The position numbers were made by a program, and so were the translations under genes. The notes below the pieces were generated by a model. That model did no database searches and had not been told where the DNA came from. It was given only the letters and a program-made list of their open reading frames with translations. From positions 8,660,001 through 8,724,000 of the forward strand of contig NZ_CP017174.1 of the NCBI RefSeq assembly GCF_006402735.1: a stretch of DNA of 64,000 nt. The letters are read 5' to 3'. The DNA is from Myxococcus xanthus. GTDB lineage: Bacteria; Myxococcota; Myxococcia; Myxococcales; Myxococcaceae. Shown here piece after piece: positions 35,237 to 45,339 of the stretch (position 1 is the stretch's first letter; each line of letters starts with the position of its first letter).

Positions 35237-36543
35237 CGCCTCCGCCCCAAGCCGCCCCGCCGCTCCCAGAGCCCGACTCCCGAGCCCGCATCAACCTGGA
35301 GTGGCTGCTGCGCTTGCGATGGGGCCTGCTGCTGGGCCAGACGCTCGTCATCGGCGTGGCCGCCTTCGGGTTGGAGCTGGCGCTGCCGGTGTCGGTGTTG
35401 TTCGCGCTGCTGGGCCTGGAGGCGCTGACCAACGTGTCGGCGCGGGCGTGGCTGGCGCGCGGCCTCCGGGTGACGGAGGGCACCCTTGGCAAGCTGATGC
35501 TGTGGGACACGCTGGTGCTCACCGGCTTGCTGGCCCTCAGCGGGGGCACGCACAACCCCTTCACCACGCTCTACCTGGTGAACGTGGCGCTGGGCACCGT
35601 GCTGCTGCCCTCGCGGTGGATGTGGGGTCTGCTCGGCTTCACGCTGACGGCCTTCGGCTCGCTGTTCGTGTTGCAGGACGTGGAGCTGCCAGCGGGCCTG
35701 TCGCGGCCGGACCACGCGGAGCTGATGCGGCTGCACATCAACGGCATGTGGGTGGCTTTCGCCGTGGCCGCGGGCTTCATCGTCTACTTCGTCCAGCGCG
35801 TCACGCGGGCACTCGGGGCGCGGGAGCAGGAGCTGGCGCAGGCGCGCGCGCTGCACGCGCGGCGGGAGAAGGTGGCCTCGCTGGCGACGCTGGCCGCGGG
35901 CGCCGCGCACGAGTTGTCCACGCCGCTGTCCACCATCGCCGTGGTGACCAAGGAGGTGGAGCGCGCGCTGGCCACCGCGGGCACCTCCGAGTCCGTTCGC
36001 GAGGACCTCCGCCTCATCCGCCAGCAGGTGGACCGCTGCCGCGACGTCCTGGTGCAGATGTCCGCGGACGCCGGGCAGACGACGGGTGAGCCCTTCCACC
36101 CCGTGCCCCTGAGCCGGCTGGTGGAGGACATGCTGGCGGAGCTTCCCGGCGCGGAGCGGGTGAATGTCGAACTGCCCACCGAGGCCCGCGACTGGCGCGT
36201 CCACGGCCCGCCCCGGGCACTGGCCCGGGTGCTGCGCGGGCTGGTGAAGAACGCGCTCCAGGCGTCCCAGGTGTCACGTCCCGTGGAGCTGCGCGTGCGA
36301 GCGCGCGGCGAAGGTGCCCTGCTGGAGGTGCGCGACGCGGGCACGGGGATGGCGGCGGACGTGTTGTCCCGGGCGGGCGAGCCCTTCTTCACCACCAAGC
36401 CACCGGGCGAAGGAATGGGCCTGGGGCTCTTCCTGGCGCGCACGCTGGTGGAGCAGCTAGGCGGCTCGCTGGAGCTGCGCTCGACGCCGGGCCGGGGCAC
36501 CACGGCGAGCCTCTCGCTGCCGGTGACGGAGGGCGCGCCATGA
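35233..36543 (+). CDS. regB: RegB/PrrB-type redox sensor histidine kinase
   Basis: A 436-residue membrane kinase. Six or so hydrophobic segments (residues 20-185) include G104-G-T-H-N-P-F110, the quinone-binding G-G-x-x-N-P-F motif of RegB. The DHp helix has His226 in A-A-H-E-L-S-T-P-L. Cys269 lies in D-R-C-R-D-V-L, matching the redox-active Cys of Rhodobacter RegB. The ATPase domain ends with G-M-G-L-G-L-F-L-A-R. Together these support sensing of the quinone pool and oxygen. The ATG overlaps the lipoprotein stop, and the stop overlaps the regulator gene by ATGA. Confidence 0.9.
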   Translation: MTPPPQAAPPLPEPDSRARINLEWLLRLRWGLLLGQTLVIGVAAFGLELALPVSVLFALLGLEALTNVSARAWLARGLRVTEGTLGKLMLWDTLVLTGLLALSGGTHNPFTTLYLVNVALGTVLLPSRWMWGLLGFTLTAFGSLFVLQDVELPAGLSRPDHAELMRLHINGMWVAFAVAAGFIVYFVQRVTRALGAREQELAQARALHARREKVASLATLAAGAAHELSTPLSTIAVVTKEVERALATAGTSESVREDLRLIRQQVDRCRDVLVQMSADAGQTTGEPFHPVPLSRLVEDMLAELPGAERVNVELPTEARDWRVHGPPRALARVLRGLVKNALQASQVSRPVELRVRARGEGALLEVRDAGTGMAADVLSRAGEPFFTTKPPGEGMGLGLFLARTLVEQLGGSLELRSTPGRGTTASLSLPVTEGAP

Positions 36544-37103
36544 GCATCGCGAGCGCGGGCACGGAGCAGCGTCCCAGCCTGTTGCTGGTGGATGACGATT
36601 CCACCCTGCGCGAGCGGCTGGCCCGCGCCTTCCGCGAGCGCGGCTGGGACGTCACCACCGCGGGGGACTACGACGAGGCCCTGGCCGCCGCGCGCCGCGA
36701 CTCACCCGAGTACGCGGTGGTGGACCTGCGCATGCCGGGCCGCAGCGGCCTGGAGGTGGTGAGGGATTTGCTCGCGGTGGATGCCTCCACGCGCGTCGTC
36801 GTCCTCACGGGTTACGGAAGCATCGCCACCACGGTGGATGCCATCCGGCTGGGCGCGGTGAACTACCTTCCGAAGCCCGCGGACGCGGATGACCTGCTCG
36901 CGGCCTTCGCACGTGCGTCCGGCGAGCCCTCCGTCGCGACATCGGAGAGCTTCGAGGCCCCGTCCCTGGCGCGCGCCGAGTGGGAGCACATCAACCGCGT
37001 GCTGGCGGACTGCGGCGGCAACATCTCCGAGGCGGCGCGCAAGCTGGGCATCCACCGGCGCTCGCTCCAGCGCAAGCTACAGAAGTACCCGCCTTCCCGT
37101 TGA
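36540..37103 (+). CDS. regA: RegA/PrrA/ActR-type response regulator
   Basis: A 187-residue regulator with a receiver (D18-D-D, phospho-Asp62 in V-V-D-L-R-M-P-G-R-S-G), a short linker and a Fis-type helix-turn-helix at the C-terminus. That helix-turn-helix is G-G-N-I-S-E-A-A-R-K-L-G-I-H-R-R-S-L-Q-R-K-L and is nearly the canonical RegA sequence. It activates or represses redox-controlled genes on phosphorylation by the kinase encoded just upstream (ATGA overlap). In proteobacteria this pair controls energy metabolism; here its cotranscription with two envelope proteins is unusual. Confidence 0.93.
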   Translation: MSIASAGTEQRPSLLLVDDDSTLRERLARAFRERGWDVTTAGDYDEALAAARRDSPEYAVVDLRMPGRSGLEVVRDLLAVDASTRVVVLTGYGSIATTVDAIRLGAVNYLPKPADADDLLAAFARASGEPSVATSESFEAPSLARAEWEHINRVLADCGGNISEAARKLGIHRRSLQRKLQKYPPSR

Positions 37104-37190
37104 AGCGCTCACGCCTCGCGGGAATTACCGGGCTCGCAATGAGCGAGTGCCCCGTGCCAGTCACTGGCGACCTTTGCTATGGGTGGCGGA

Positions 37191-37808
37191 ATGTCGACCG
37201 CACTCCAGACCCGTCCTCCCAGCCACCTCGCCCCCGGCCGCTTCGGCCAGACGCGCTACATGATTCGCCGCAAGTTCTTCAAGCTGTTCGGCGACGCGTT
37301 CCACATCTACGACGAGGCGGGCAACCTCGCCTTCTACTCGAAGCTGAAGGCCTTCAAGTTGAAGGAGGACATCCGCATCTACAGCGACGAGGAGATGCGT
37401 GAGGAGCTGCTCACCATCAAGGCGCGCGGCATCCTCGACTTCGGCATGACGTACGACGTGACGGATGCCACCACGGGCGCGCGCGTGGGCGCGCTGCGCC
37501 GCAAGGGCCTGCGCTCCCTCCTCCGCGACCAGTGGCTGGTGCTGGACGCGAATGACCAGGAGGTGGGGAAGATTGAAGAGGACAGCATGATGATGGCGCT
37601 GGTGCGCCGCTTCCTGACCGCGCTGATTCCCCAGTCCTTCACCGGGACGATGGGCCTCAACCAGGTGCTCGCCTTCCACCAGCGCTTCAACCCGTTCATC
37701 CAGAAGATTGATTTGGACTTCTCCATGGACACCGACCGCCAGCTGGACCGGCGGCTCGGCATCGCGGCGGCGGTGCTCATGTGCGCCATCGAGGGCCGGC
37801 AGCAGTAG
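37191..37808 (+). CDS. LURP-one-related / scramblase-like protein
   Basis: About 205 residues. The body resembles the LURP-one/Tubby-like 12-strand barrel family: an early Y-M-I-R-R-K-F-F-K-L-F-G-D-A-F and I-Y-D-E-A-G-N, later K-A-R-G-I-L-D-F, and a final hydrophobic helix (A-A-A-V-L-M-C). Such proteins bind or scramble phospholipids in some organisms; the role in bacteria is unclear. ATG 37179 would add four residues; no ribosome site decides. It stands alone after the RegA gene. Confidence 0.7.
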   Translation: MSTALQTRPPSHLAPGRFGQTRYMIRRKFFKLFGDAFHIYDEAGNLAFYSKLKAFKLKEDIRIYSDEEMREELLTIKARGILDFGMTYDVTDATTGARVGALRRKGLRSLLRDQWLVLDANDQEVGKIEEDSMMMALVRRFLTALIPQSFTGTMGLNQVLAFHQRFNPFIQKIDLDFSMDTDRQLDRRLGIAAAVLMCAIEGRQQ

Positions 37809-37868
37809 TCCCTGAACCTTCTCCCAGACTGGCGGCGGCGGCCTTCCTTCAGGGAGCCGCCCGTCACG

Positions 37869-38732
37869 TCACGCCGAGAGGGCCTCAGCGGGAGCGCGAG
37901 CTTCGACCCGCCAGCAAGCGGCGGTGAACCGCACCTCGTCGCCGTGCACATAGGGGTTGAAGGCGGCGCGGACGGTTTCGATGACGTGAGTCCGGGTCCT
38001 CTCGTCGGCTTCGTGAAGAACGCGACCGAGGGGCCCAAGCCGGGTCACGTACTGGACCAACCCCCGCTCGGGCAGGGTGCAGGTGGCATCAATGGGGTGG
38101 ATGTCGATGTCCCTCCAGCCGCTCTGCTCCAGGATGCGATGGACCCGGTCCCCATCCGCGAAGGCGAACTGGCCCGGCGCGTTCGGCTGGCGGGCGGGCA
38201 TGTTTGGAAGGAGGGGCGCCGCGGCCCGCTCGGCGGTCGTCATGAACGGGTTCTCCGAGGGGCTTCGCCAGGCGATGAAGGTCAGCCTGGCATTCTCTCT
38301 TGCGGAACGTCTCAGGTTCACGAAGGCCTGGACGGCATCGTCGAAGAACATCACGCCGAAGCGTGAAATCACCATGTCGAAGCGCCCTCGCTCGAAGGCG
38401 TGGTGCTCCGCGTTGGCCTCGATGAAGCTGGCGGCCACATGCTCCGCTTCGGCCCGGGCCCGCGCCGCCGCGAGCATGGGTGCGGAGATGTCGATGCCGA
38501 CGCAGTGTCCCTGGGCACCGAGCCGCCGCGCGACGGCGAGCGTCGTGCTGCCCGTCCCACAGCCCACGTCGAGCACCTGACGCGCGCCGCGGGCTTGGAC
38601 GGCCTCGACGAGCAAGTCCTCGAACGGCTTGAACATCCCTTCGAGCAGGTCCCGGCTATCGACCCAGGCCTGTCCCGCGGGGCCATTCCAAAGTGCTGCC
38701 TGCCCCTCCGGGGGCTGGTGACCAGATGCCAT
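37869..38732 (-). CDS. SAM-dependent methyltransferase (class I)
   Basis: A 287-residue methyltransferase with motif I V-L-D-V-G-C-G-T-G-S, an acidic ribose contact in G-I-D-I-S-A-P and motif-II-like F-D-M-V-I-S-R-F-G-V-M-F-F. The overall style is that of UbiE/COQ5-like small-molecule methyltransferases. Substrate is unknown. AAGGGAGA lies about 6 bases before ATG 38732. The gene is divergent from the MerR regulator and has a MerR-type promoter, so it is almost certainly its target. Confidence 0.85.
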   Translation of the reverse strand: MASGHQPPEGQAALWNGPAGQAWVDSRDLLEGMFKPFEDLLVEAVQARGARQVLDVGCGTGSTTLAVARRLGAQGHCVGIDISAPMLAAARARAEAEHVAASFIEANAEHHAFERGRFDMVISRFGVMFFDDAVQAFVNLRRSARENARLTFIAWRSPSENPFMTTAERAAAPLLPNMPARQPNAPGQFAFADGDRVHRILEQSGWRDIDIHPIDATCTLPERGLVQYVTRLGPLGRVLHEADERTRTHVIETVRAAFNPYVHGDEVRFTAACWRVEARAPAEALSA

Positions 38733-38773
38733 CGCGCGTCTCCCTTCACATGCCTTCAAGAAGTGAAGGCCGT

Positions 38774-38804
38774 ACAGTGCCAGTTCAAGTCGACTTGAGG
38801 TCAA
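38774..38804 (-). promoter_or_regulatory. MerR-type promoter with palindromic operator in the spacer
   Basis: On the - strand, -35 TTGACC (38799-38804) and a poor -10 CACTGT (38774-38779) are 19 bp apart. The spacer carries a perfect palindrome TCAAGTCGACTTGA (38785-38798). A 19-20 bp spacer with an internal dyad is the hallmark of MerR-family activation, and the sequence is close to the SoxR-type CTCAAGT-ACTTGAG box. It should drive the methyltransferase, and it also overlaps the regulator's own leader. Confidence 0.75.
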
Positions 38805-38807
38805 CAG

Positions 38808-39269
38808 GTGAGAGACCTGGACATCACCGAGGTTGCCCGGCGCACGGGCGTTCCTGCCTCGACGCTGCGTTTCTATGAGGCAAAGGGCCTGCTCTCCTCG
38901 ACGGGCAGGCGAGGCCTGCGCCGCCTGTTCAACCCCGACGTGCTGGAGCGGCTCGCACTCATCGCCTTGGGACGCGAAGCCGGCTTCTCACTGGATGAGC
39001 TGGCTCGGATGTTCGCGCCGGACGGGCAACCGCGCATTGACCGGGAGCTGCTGACCGCGAAGGCGGAGGAACTCGACAGCACCATCCGGCGGCTGAGCGC
39101 CATGCGCGATGGCTTGCGGCACGCGGCGAACTGTCCCGCGCCGAGCCACATGGCATGTCCCAGGTTTCGCCAGCTCCTGGCGGCTGCCACTGCCTCCAGA
39201 CAAAGGCGGGCGCACGCGCCGCACGGGAGCGAAGGCGGTCGCACGCGCCGCCGGAAGCAAGCTCCATAA
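38808..39269 (+). CDS. MerR-family transcriptional regulator
   Basis: A 153-residue regulator. The winged helix-turn-helix (residues 4-70: I-T-E-V-A-R-R-T-G-V-P-A-S-T-L-R-F-Y-E) is typical, followed by the dimer helix. Near its end is C109-P-x6-C117-P, a Cys pair with the same spacing as the metal-binding C112/C120 of CueR. The last 25 residues are Arg-rich. GAGG lies about 7 bases before GTG 38808. It should bind the dyad just upstream. Inducer unknown; a thiophilic metal or thiol is possible. Confidence 0.85.
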   Translation: MRDLDITEVARRTGVPASTLRFYEAKGLLSSTGRRGLRRLFNPDVLERLALIALGREAGFSLDELARMFAPDGQPRIDRELLTAKAEELDSTIRRLSAMRDGLRHAANCPAPSHMACPRFRQLLAAATASRQRRAHAPHGSEGGRTRRRKQAP

Positions 39270-39280
39270 TCGCCATTGCG

Positions 39281-39309
39281 TTGCAAATACAAGATAAGAA
39301 CCATATACT
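39281..39309 (+). promoter_or_regulatory. Sigma-70-type promoter upstream of the membrane acyltransferase
   Basis: TTGCAA (39281-39286), a 17-bp spacer and TATACT (39304-39309; 5 of 6 to consensus) stand out in an AT-rich island of an otherwise GC-rich sequence. The next start codon is 175 bp downstream, so the transcript would have a long leader containing the hairpin 39322-39341. Confidence 0.6.
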
Positions 39310-39321
39310 CCTCACCCACGA

Positions 39322-39341
39322 GGAAGAACGGGGATTCTTCC
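39322..39341 (+). other. Hairpin in the long leader of the acyltransferase gene
   Basis: GGAAGAA (39322-39328) pairs with TTCTTCC (39335-39341) around a 6-base loop, starting about where the transcript from the promoter at 39281 would begin. It has no T-run. It could be a regulatory leader stem or a terminator of the MerR gene. Confidence 0.35.
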
Positions 39342-39484
39342 CGCTGCGTTCCTCCTGCATGTGAGACATCCCCCCTGCCATCCAACGCAGCCCCCAAGGG
39401 CGCTACCAGGGCAGCAGGCCAGGGCAAGGAGCGCATGCATGTTCCACGAGCCACCGCGCGGATGGCCTTCTCCCCTCGCTCGCG

Positions 39485-40696
39485 ATGACACAACTCGCTC
39501 AGACACCACTCCCCGCCTTCGCCGCCCCTCCCGCTGCCTCGTCGCGTGAGACGGTGGGCTCCAAGGGCCGCCGCATCGTCGGCATCGACGCCCTCCGAGG
39601 GCTGGTCATGGCGCTGATGATTGTCGACCACGTGCGGGAGTACTTCTACCTGCACGCCCAGGTGAGCGACCCGGTGGTGATATCCACCACGCCGCCCAGC
39701 CTCTTCTTCACGCGGTTCGCCGCGCACCTCTGCGCGCCCGTGTTCGTCATCCTGACGGGCGTGGCGGCCTGGCTCTACGGCCAGCGGCACGGAGGGCGCA
39801 AAGCGGCCTCCAGCTTCCTGTTCAAGCGCGGCCTCTTCCTGCTCGTGCTGGAGCTGACCGTCATCAACTTCGCCTGGACCTTCACGCTCCTGCCCCGGAC
39901 CTATTACTTCCAGGTCATCGGCGCGATTGGCCTGTCGATGATGGTGCTGTCCGCCCTGCTCTACCTGCCACGACCCGTGCTGCTCACCTTCGCGCTGCTC
40001 GTGATTTTCGGCCACAACCTGCTCGACCCGATTCACTTCGAAGCAGGCCAGCCGGGACAGGCCCTGTGGGCGCTGCTGCATGACCGGGGCTTCATCGCCC
40101 TTCCCTGGGGCGCGCAGCTCAAGACGTCCTACCCCGTCCTGCCGTGGATGGGCGTCATCGCCCTGGGCTTCGCGGTAGGGCCGTGGTTCTCGTCCCAGGT
40201 CGCCCCAGCGGCGAGGCGCCGCCGCCTGCTGCTGGCGTCAGCATCCTCGGTGGGCCTCTTCGTGCTGCTGCGGCTCATCAACATCTACGGCGAGCCCCTG
40301 CCGTGGTCGCCCGGCGCTACGCCGATGGAAACGGCCATGTCCTTCGTCAATCTGACGAAGTACCCGCCGTCGCTCGACTTCCTGCTGCTGACACTCGGCG
40401 TGGGCGCGGGCCTGCTGGCGCTGCTGGACAAGGCGCCTGCGTCACTGACATCCACCCTGGCGGTGTTCGGCGCCGCGCCGCTGTTCTTCTACGTCGTCCA
40501 CCTGTACCTGCTGCACGCGATGAACAAGCTCGCGCTGTTCACCTTCGGCCCCAACCAGGGCGCGCTGTTCAGCCTGCCGAACGTCGGCGAACTCTGGCTC
40601 ATGGCGCTGCTGACCACGGTGCCCATGTGGTTCGCCTGCCGCGCCTTCGCCGCGCTGAAGGCCCGCTCCTCCAGTCCCTGGATGAGCTACCTCTGA
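39485..40696 (+). CDS. DUF1624 / heparan-alpha-glucosaminide acetyltransferase-like membrane protein
   Basis: A 403-residue inner-membrane protein with about ten hydrophobic segments. The signature R-I-V-G-I-D-A-L-R-G-L-V-M-A-L-M-I-V-D-H at residues about 30-49 is the N-terminal mark of the DUF1624 family, related to human HGSNAT, whose members move acyl groups across the membrane. Another short conserved patch is F-F-Y-V-V-H-L near the C-terminus. The acceptor is unknown, possibly a sugar of the envelope. No ribosome site is obvious before ATG 39485. It is convergent with the GNAT gene. Confidence 0.82.
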   Translation: MTQLAQTPLPAFAAPPAASSRETVGSKGRRIVGIDALRGLVMALMIVDHVREYFYLHAQVSDPVVISTTPPSLFFTRFAAHLCAPVFVILTGVAAWLYGQRHGGRKAASSFLFKRGLFLLVLELTVINFAWTFTLLPRTYYFQVIGAIGLSMMVLSALLYLPRPVLLTFALLVIFGHNLLDPIHFEAGQPGQALWALLHDRGFIALPWGAQLKTSYPVLPWMGVIALGFAVGPWFSSQVAPAARRRRLLLASASSVGLFVLLRLINIYGEPLPWSPGATPMETAMSFVNLTKYPPSLDFLLLTLGVGAGLLALLDKAPASLTSTLAVFGAAPLFFYVVHLYLLHAMNKLALFTFGPNQGALFSLPNVGELWLMALLTTVPMWFACRAFAALKARSSSPWMSYL

Positions 40697-40711
40697 CAAT
40701 CGGCCCTGGGC

Positions 40712-41587
40712 TCAGGTCCGCGCCATGACGGGAAGGAGGTTCGCCTCACGTGGGGACGTCAGTCCCCGCACGAACAGGTCCGCCTCCGTGTCCTCGCCCG
40801 CCTCCACCGCGCCGGGCCACCAGCGCTCCGGCGTGAAGCCGAACTGGATGGACGAAATCGGCCGGTCGATGAGCCGCGGCAGCGCCGCCCGTAAATCAAA
40901 GGGCGCACGCGCGAAGATGTCGTCGACGAACAGCGTCTCGCCCTCCACCTCCGCGAACACCCAGGCCTCGTCGCTCAGGGCGCGCAGTGGCCGCGCGAAC
41001 CCATTCGCCGCATACCAACTGGCGATAGAGGCCGTGCCCCGCGCGCCGAAGCGCTCCGTCACCGGCAACCCCTCGTCAGAGAGCATTCGGAGCCGCGCCC
41101 GCACGTCCGCCTCCGCCAGGTCGAGCCGCGGCGCCGCTGTCCCTCCCGGCCGCGCCATGTGCGAGGCGGAGAACAGCGTCTGGCGCCGGGGCTCGAAGCC
41201 GAAGCGCGGGTAGAACTCCAGCACGCTCTTGTTGGCGAACAGCAGCACGGGCGCGTCACCACAGTGCGCCAGCGCCGCGTTCATCACCTCGCGCGCCAAC
41301 CCCCGCCCGCGCTCGGAAGGCAGGCTCCCCACGGCGCCCAGCTGGTAACCCGTCACCTCCCGGCCTTCGAGCAACAACCGCATCCGCGTCACCGAGGCAT
41401 TGGCCAAAACCCGGCCGTCCTCCACCACCGCGAACGCGCGGTAGTCGTCATTCCATTCACCCCACTGCGTCCAACGCCGGAAGTCGGCGCGAGTGAAGAC
41501 TTGCGGCACGTAGTCGCAGAACGCGGCCTGGAGCCCCGAGTTGCCGGGCCCGATTTCAGTGACGGAGGGAACGCGCTTCGAAGCCAT
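40712..41587 (-). CDS. GNAT-family N-acetyltransferase
   Basis: A 291-residue acetyltransferase. The acetyl-CoA binding motif Q-L-G-A-V-G-S-L-P-S-E-R-G-R-G-L-A at residues about 82-98 and F-Y-P-R-F-G-F-E in the next strand are characteristic. A second domain of about 130 residues after it is reminiscent of the two-domain Eis-like layout. The substrate cannot be inferred. The ATG 41587 has GGTGG just upstream. It stands alone, between the acyltransferase and the rubber-oxygenase-like gene. Confidence 0.8.
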   Translation of the reverse strand: MASKRVPSVTEIGPGNSGLQAAFCDYVPQVFTRADFRRWTQWGEWNDDYRAFAVVEDGRVLANASVTRMRLLLEGREVTGYQLGAVGSLPSERGRGLAREVMNAALAHCGDAPVLLFANKSVLEFYPRFGFEPRRQTLFSASHMARPGGTAAPRLDLAEADVRARLRMLSDEGLPVTERFGARGTASIASWYAANGFARPLRALSDEAWVFAEVEGETLFVDDIFARAPFDLRAALPRLIDRPISSIQFGFTPERWWPGAVEAGEDTEADLFVRGLTSPREANLLPVMART

Positions 41588-41690
41588 CCATCCACCCTAC
41601 GCGATTCCCACCAGCCGCCAACGGACGCGAGCCCGCACCGGGAATCCCTAACGCGCTGCGTATTGTGAGCCTTCACCCGGAAGCCTACTG

Positions 41691-41721
41691 GTTGCTTGTT
41701 GTCACCACGCCAATAAGCAAC
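41691..41721 (+). promoter_or_regulatory. Inverted repeat just before the ribosome site of the rubber-oxygenase-like gene
   Basis: GTTGCTT (41691-41697) and AAGCAAC (41715-41721) are perfect inverted repeats separated by 17 bases, ending 2 bases before the GGAGGG at 41723-41728. It could be an operator or a leader hairpin controlling translation. Confidence 0.4.
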
Positions 41722-41736
41722 TGGAGGGTTGCGCGC

Positions 41737-43758
<2,022 letters not shown>

Positions 43759-43783
43759 CTCGCTGAAGCGATGCGGCTCGTGA

Positions 43784-43813
43784 GGAAGGAAGGGAGCGGG
43801 CTCCCTTCCTTCC
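43784..43813. terminator. Perfect hairpin between convergent genes
   Basis: GGAAGGAAGGGAG (43784-43796) pairs perfectly with CTCCCTTCCTTCC (43801-43813) around a 4-base loop. It lies between the rubber-oxygenase-like gene and the convergent lipoprotein gene, and the purine/pyrimidine arms could serve both strands. Confidence 0.75.
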
Positions 43814-43827
43814 CAGGACTTCAGCGG

Positions 43828-45339
43828 CTACGGGCTGAACATGCCGGTGAGCACGCTGGCGCGGCCTCGAGGCAGCGAGCGCTTGAACGGGCTCGTCGCG
43901 AGGCTCGAGCCGGGCTGGTACCAGCTCTGGATCTCCGCGAAGTACGTCTGGCCCGCCCGCAGCACGTCCGGGGGCAGGTACACGCTCTGGAGATCCGTGT
44001 GCAGCACCGCCACGCGCGTCGCGGTGGTGGAACCGTTGCTCGCGCCCAGCCGGTAGATGTTCACCACGTAGTTCGTGGCCGTTCCGACCAGCGGCTTCGA
44101 CCAGCGCAGCGAGGCGTCGGTCCCCACGCCCGTGAGGTTCTGGAATGCGCCGCGCGTGTTCACCTGGGGCGCCTGCACCGGCCCGACGAGGGGCTGCACG
44201 GGCGCGGCGGTGAACGCGCTCGCCTCTTGCTCCACGCGGATGTCCACGCTCATGGTGTAGGGCGTCGCGGTTCCCAGCGCGTAGCTCTTCGTGAAGCCCG
44301 CGACTGCGAACGCCACCTTCTGCCACGTCGCCGGGAGCGGGTTGTTGTAGGTCATGCTCCCCGTGACGATGTCGGTCCGCTGCGTGTCAGGATTGAGCTT
44401 CACGAGCAGTGGCGGCCCGCTGATGGACGCGAGCGCCGAGCTCAGCGCGGCCGGCCGGGCGGACATCCAGATCTCGTTGTACGTGCTGACCGCGTCCGGG
44501 TTCACCTGGGTGCGAATGGCTTCGAAGGCCGAGCGTCTCCAGTCCACCGCGAAGGTGCCTGTCGCGACGGGCTGGGTGAAGGTTCCGCTGACGGTGACGG
44601 GCTGGCCCTCCACCTGCGTCATGCTCGTATCGAGCACCTTGTGCATCGCGCGGTAGGGCACTCCATTCGCGCTCGTCTGCAACCGCATCTGCGCCAGCGA
44701 GAACACATCCCCGCGGCTGCTGTCGAGCAGCACCGGGTTGAGCATGTTGGCGTAATCGAAGCTCAGCCCGGAGAGCGACGTGGCGCCCGCCAGGGGGCGC
44801 CCCGTGGCGCTGCCGTCGATGTAGCCGAACGCGCCCGGGTTCAACGAATACATGTCCAGGAAGTCCCCCGGCTGCCAGGGAGACAGGCCGGTGGCGGACA
44901 CCATCACGGGAGTGGGCAGCGAGGCGAAGGTGCCATCGCGTCCCCACTCCGTGGAGCCCAGATCGAACGCGCGGCCGGTGCTCACCAGGTAGCGCGAGCC
45001 CAGCTTCAGGTAGATGCGGCCGGAAGGGACGTTCGGCACGGAGATGGTGCCGTCCGCGGAGCCCGTGCCCGGATAGGCCGTGAACGCCCCGGTCGTTGAG
45101 TCCCGCATGTATGCCACCACCGACGTGGCGGACTGGTCGTATGGCTTCGTCTCGTTGCCCGACGTGGCGACGAAGGTGACCGGGCTGGTACCGGTGACAT
45201 GGGTGACCAGGCCCTGGGCGACCTGGGAGGTCGCGTCCGTCGACACGGAGGAGTCCACCGCCTCTGCCTCGTCGAGCCCTGCGCAGCCGACCCCTGTCAT
45301 GCCGACCAAAAGCCCGAGGGAAATCAATGACATATTCAT
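43828..45339 (-). CDS. Large lipoprotein with C-terminal Fn3-like domain
   Basis: A 503-residue lipoprotein with the lipobox in T-G-V-G-C-A. A Ser/Thr-rich spacer precedes several beta-rich blocks (for example T-S-V-V-A-Y-M-R-D-S-T-T-G-A and R-I-Y-L-K-L-G-S-R-Y-L-V). The last 100 residues (L-R-W-S-K-P-L-V-G-T-A-T-N-Y-V-V-N-I-Y-R) look like a fibronectin type III fold. It is a surface or carbohydrate-contact protein in style, without a catalytic motif I recognise. AAAGGG lies about 11 bases before ATG 45339; a second Met is at 45333. It is convergent with the rubber-oxygenase-like gene. Confidence 0.78.
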   Translation of the reverse strand: MNMSLISLGLLVGMTGVGCAGLDEAEAVDSSVSTDATSQVAQGLVTHVTGTSPVTFVATSGNETKPYDQSATSVVAYMRDSTTGAFTAYPGTGSADGTISVPNVPSGRIYLKLGSRYLVSTGRAFDLGSTEWGRDGTFASLPTPVMVSATGLSPWQPGDFLDMYSLNPGAFGYIDGSATGRPLAGATSLSGLSFDYANMLNPVLLDSSRGDVFSLAQMRLQTSANGVPYRAMHKVLDTSMTQVEGQPVTVSGTFTQPVATGTFAVDWRRSAFEAIRTQVNPDAVSTYNEIWMSARPAALSSALASISGPPLLVKLNPDTQRTDIVTGSMTYNNPLPATWQKVAFAVAGFTKSYALGTATPYTMSVDIRVEQEASAFTAAPVQPLVGPVQAPQVNTRGAFQNLTGVGTDASLRWSKPLVGTATNYVVNIYRLGASNGSTTATRVAVLHTDLQSVYLPPDVLRAGQTYFAEIQSWYQPGSSLATSPFKRSLPRGRASVLTGMFSP

